This document shows, piece by piece, positions 7,901 through 9,342 of a DNA stretch of 9,342 bases. The translations under genes were made by a program, and so were the position numbers. Source of the DNA: an uncultured Anaerolineae bacterium (GTDB lineage: Bacteria; Chloroflexota; Anaerolineae; Anaerolineales; UBA11858); the NCBI GenBank assembly GCA_937893815.1, contig CALCSH010000457.1:1-9342 (forward strand), given 5' to 3'. The notes under the pieces were generated by a model. It did not search any database. It was not told the origin of the DNA and saw only the letters and a list, made by a program, of their open reading frames with translations. How positions within the stretch are numbered: the first letter of the stretch is position 1; the number at the start of each line of letters is the position of its first letter.

Positions 7901-9342
7901 ATGGAAATACATCGATGGCTCCTGGCAAGAACAAGAAGTTGATCCGCAGGAATGTGCGGTGGAATCGGGCTTCGAGCCGGTCGCCTGCACCTTCACCACC
8001 GAGATCGGCGGGCGCTACCAGATCACTGCCACGCTCACTGATGATCAAGGTCGCCAGAATCAGAGCCAAATCACGCGCTGGGTCAGCGGTGGCGAGCAGC
8101 CGCCCTCCCGCAAAGTCGAGCAAGAAGTCGCCACCCTGATCCCCGACAAGGATAGCTACCAGCCTGGCGATGTGGCTGAAATTCTGGTGCAGTCGCCCTT
8201 CAGCCCCGCCGAGGGCTTGCTGACTGTCAGCCGCAGCGGAATACTTTATACCGAGCGATTCGCGCTGGAAGGCGGAAGCGCCACGCTGCAAATCCCCATC
8301 GAAGAAGCACACATTCCCAACCTGAATGTTCAGGTGGATCTGGTCGGATCGGCTCCACGCCTGGACGATCAGGGCCAGGCCGTCCCCGATGTGCCGTTGC
8401 GCCCGGCCTATGCCAGTGGCACGCTCACGCTGAATATCCCGCCCTTGCAGCGCACCCTTGCGCTTGATGTGACCCTAGCCGAAACTGAACTCGAACCCGG
8501 CGGCAGTACCACGCTTTCAGTGATGCTTGCAGATGCCAATGGCGCGCCGGTTCCCAATGCAGAACTCGCGGTTGTCGTTGTTGATGAAGCTATTCTGGCG
8601 CTATCCGGCTACCAGATGGCCGACCCGATTGCGATGTTTTATCAGAATCGCTATACCGATTTCGACAGCCTGTACGGACGCGCTAGCATCATTCTGGTGG
8701 ATCCGGCTGTCTTATCCGATGCTGCCCGAAGCGGTGAAGAGCTGGTGATGGCCACCGTCACCGCCGAGAAAGCTGTCGGTGCCGCCCAGGAGGGCGATGT
8801 TGTCTATGAAATGGCTCCTGCGCCGGAGGAAGAAGCCATGGCCGATATGAGCGGCGCTGGCGCGAATGCCGCTCCCATCGCCGTACGCTCCGATTTCAAT
8901 CCACTGGCAACTTTTGCCCCTACGGTCTACACCGACGCTGAGGGCATGGCGCAGGTGACGATTGACCTGCCCGATAACCTCACCCGCTACCGCGTGATGG
9001 TTGTCGCCGTAGATAGCACTGGCAAACAATTCGGCTCTGGTGAAGCGAATGTCACGGCTCGCCTGCCGCTGATGGTGCGCCCCTCCGCGCCGCGTTTCCT
9101 CAACTTTGGTGATAGCTTCGAACTGCCCGTCGTATTGCAAAACCAGACTGATGACCCCCTGACCGTGGATGTCGTCGTCCAGGCCGCCAATATCAAACTC
9201 ACCGACGCCGCGGGCCTGCGCGTCGAAGTCCCCGCCAACGATCGCATCGAAGTGCGCTTCCCCGCCGCCACGGATATGGCGGGCATAGCCACCTTCCAGA
9301 TTGCGGCCGTTTCCGGTGATTACGCTGACGCTGCCACGGTTG
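4932..9342 (+). CDS. Alpha-2-macroglobulin family lipoprotein, 3' end beyond the window
   Basis: One open frame of 1470 codons runs off the right edge. The product is predicted to be lipidated and to trap proteases outside the membrane. The signal peptide has K2, R4 and R10, a hydrophobic core and lipobox VMAC with Cys27 (Met at -2 is less usual). Residues 28-155 form a Pro/Gln/Glu-rich tether. Bacterial Ig-like (Big_5/MG1-type) modules follow near 156-262, 263-378 and 380-473, the third with a C386/C393 pair, and a further MG-like module includes NYDRLNVRVYAV at 505-516. The MG2 motif is clear: DDRQMYKPGEEVHFKGWLR at 701-719. A Trp/Tyr-rich stretch lies at 858-884, and C1008/C1019 may pair. 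The bait-region domain begins near 1065 (PDKDSYQPGD, 1071-1080), an MG module has VVDEAIL at 1216-1222, a flexible segment spans 1264-1318, and the A2M core signature starts at R1319-S-D-F with PDNLTRYRV at 1347-1355. The thioester motif (CxEQ-type) would lie beyond the window, so its presence is unknown. In many bacteria the gene neighbours penicillin-binding protein 1C; here the upstream neighbour is a divergent kinase. Confidence 0.95.
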   Translation, partial: MKLRFAYPHRLLSTISILATFILVMACSVTQPFTKSTEADQTLPLHSGDASVATGTTQPTPPPDEDAGFRITLSDGQPQPQTAEPVNVAGGEPLGDADLARVLARLPELGTSPEDQLEFNLPDEVLPPPRPGETIVDAFPPEENAQPMGVESGPLEVLRFAPEGEIPIAPFVNITFNQPMVPLTTLANLTAVDVPVVVEPPLLGTWRWLGTKTLNFQYDSELMDRLPKATEYTVTIPAGTQSATGGVLAETVQFSFSTPPPVLQNSYPYDDAQPLEPLIFASFDQRIQAVAVLETINVSANGAPVSVRIATEEEIAADEMIQSLIENTLESRWLVFRALTPLPTAAQIDVVIGPGTPSAEGPLVTQAAQSFGFQTYAALQIVDHGCSYWSDECRPLVPFYIEFNNPIDVDTYTESMLRISPELPGASLDVIGSTITIRGASQGQTTYTVTVDGDIRDIFGQSLGEAEQLKFRVGSAEPFLVGPDNLFVTLDPSISNPALSLYTMNYDRLNVRVYAVQPSDWPAFLAYMRRFNETDRPGDPPGEKVRDNAERIEAPSDSLAEVNIDLREYLNDAGAGQFIVIADPPNGLLQQDNYWETVNVWVQVTQIGLDAFADASDLVVWASALGDGSPLEGVSIGAAGVDAQTDAEGVARFAIPAEGIAYLSARLGDDTAMLPRSNYYWGGDSWSPRAVNDELRWFVFDDRQMYKPGEEVHFKGWLRLIGGGQNGDVSLAGDGVTAVSYDIIGPQGNEIGNGSADVNALGGFDFAFTLPENANLGYANIQFSALGSLSGSNGSDYYHSIQIQEFRRPEFEVAARNESVGPYFAGDAAMLAVSASYYAGGPLPNAETTWWVTSSPSNYSPPNWPDFSFGYWTPWWWWGWDGGYSDSTTETFNGLTDAAGEHFLRLEFGERGEPRPYSIVAEASVMDVNRQAWNSSTSLMVHPADLYVGLRSERYFVERGTPLEIELIVTDLDGNPAPGRAIEVVAARMQWKYIDGSWQEQEVDPQECAVESGFEPVACTFTTEIGGRYQITATLTDDQGRQNQSQITRWVSGGEQPPSRKVEQEVATLIPDKDSYQPGDVAEILVQSPFSPAEGLLTVSRSGILYTERFALEGGSATLQIPIEEAHIPNLNVQVDLVGSAPRLDDQGQAVPDVPLRPAYASGTLTLNIPPLQRTLALDVTLAETELEPGGSTTLSVMLADANGAPVPNAELAVVVVDEAILALSGYQMADPIAMFYQNRYTDFDSLYGRASIILVDPAVLSDAARSGEELVMATVTAEKAVGAAQEGDVVYEMAPAPEEEAMADMSGAGANAAPIAVRSDFNPLATFAPTVYTDAEGMAQVTIDLPDNLTRYRVMVVAVDSTGKQFGSGEANVTARLPLMVRPSAPRFLNFGDSFELPVVLQNQTDDPLTVDVVVQAANIKLTDAAGLRVEVPANDRIEVRFPAATDMAGIATFQIAAVSGDYADAATV

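Noticed and set aside
7296..8312. 338-codon open frame on the minus strand
   Set aside because: It lies wholly antisense to the A2M gene, whose frame is open across the region with clear domain motifs. The Gly/Arg/His-rich translation resembles no family and is typical of a GC-driven shadow.

Overview
The window holds three confident genes in two divergent blocks, plus a poorly understood spacer. It reads like a moderate-GC, environmental bacterium. The combination of a very large alpha-2-macroglobulin-like lipoprotein with a long low-complexity tether, and a multi-PAS histidine kinase paired with an Rcp1-type receiver, suggests Chloroflexota (Anaerolineae-like). That assignment is inference from protein style only; there is no rRNA or other marker gene here.

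Left block (minus strand, bases 1-4253): a 1247-residue membrane histidine kinase is followed, with an ATGA stop/start overlap, by a 141-residue stand-alone CheY/Rcp1-like response regulator. The kinase has an N-terminal LytS-type 5TM receptor region, five PAS/PAC modules, a GAF domain, and HisKA plus HATPase_c. The pair almost certainly forms a two-component phosphorelay. The regulator has no output domain, so the next partner lies elsewhere. Just beyond the regulator, a strong GC-rich hairpin at the extreme left edge probably ends the transcript.

Spacer (4254-4931): no well-recognised gene. A minus-strand reading frame of about 140 codons, interrupted by one in-frame TAG, occupies 4394-4819 and looks like a decayed or split small gene. 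The right end of the spacer carries a good sigma-70-like promoter (TTGACA-16-TATCAT), a 19-bp dyad and an AGGAGG ribosome binding site, all pointing rightward.

Right block (plus strand, 4932 to the window end): one uninterrupted frame of 1470 codons encodes an alpha-2-macroglobulin-family lipoprotein. It has a lipobox Cys27, a Pro-rich tether, Big_5/MG-like domains, an MG2 motif, a bait-region domain (BRD), a plausible bait segment and the start of the A2M core domain. It runs off the window before the expected thioester domain. It probably sits on the outer face of the membrane as a protease trap. No gene for a partner penicillin-binding protein is visible.

I found no convincing new multi-gene system. 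The most useful points for follow-up are the bait-like segment of the A2M protein, the amber-interrupted small frame, the dyad in the A2M leader and the domain combination of the sensor kinase.
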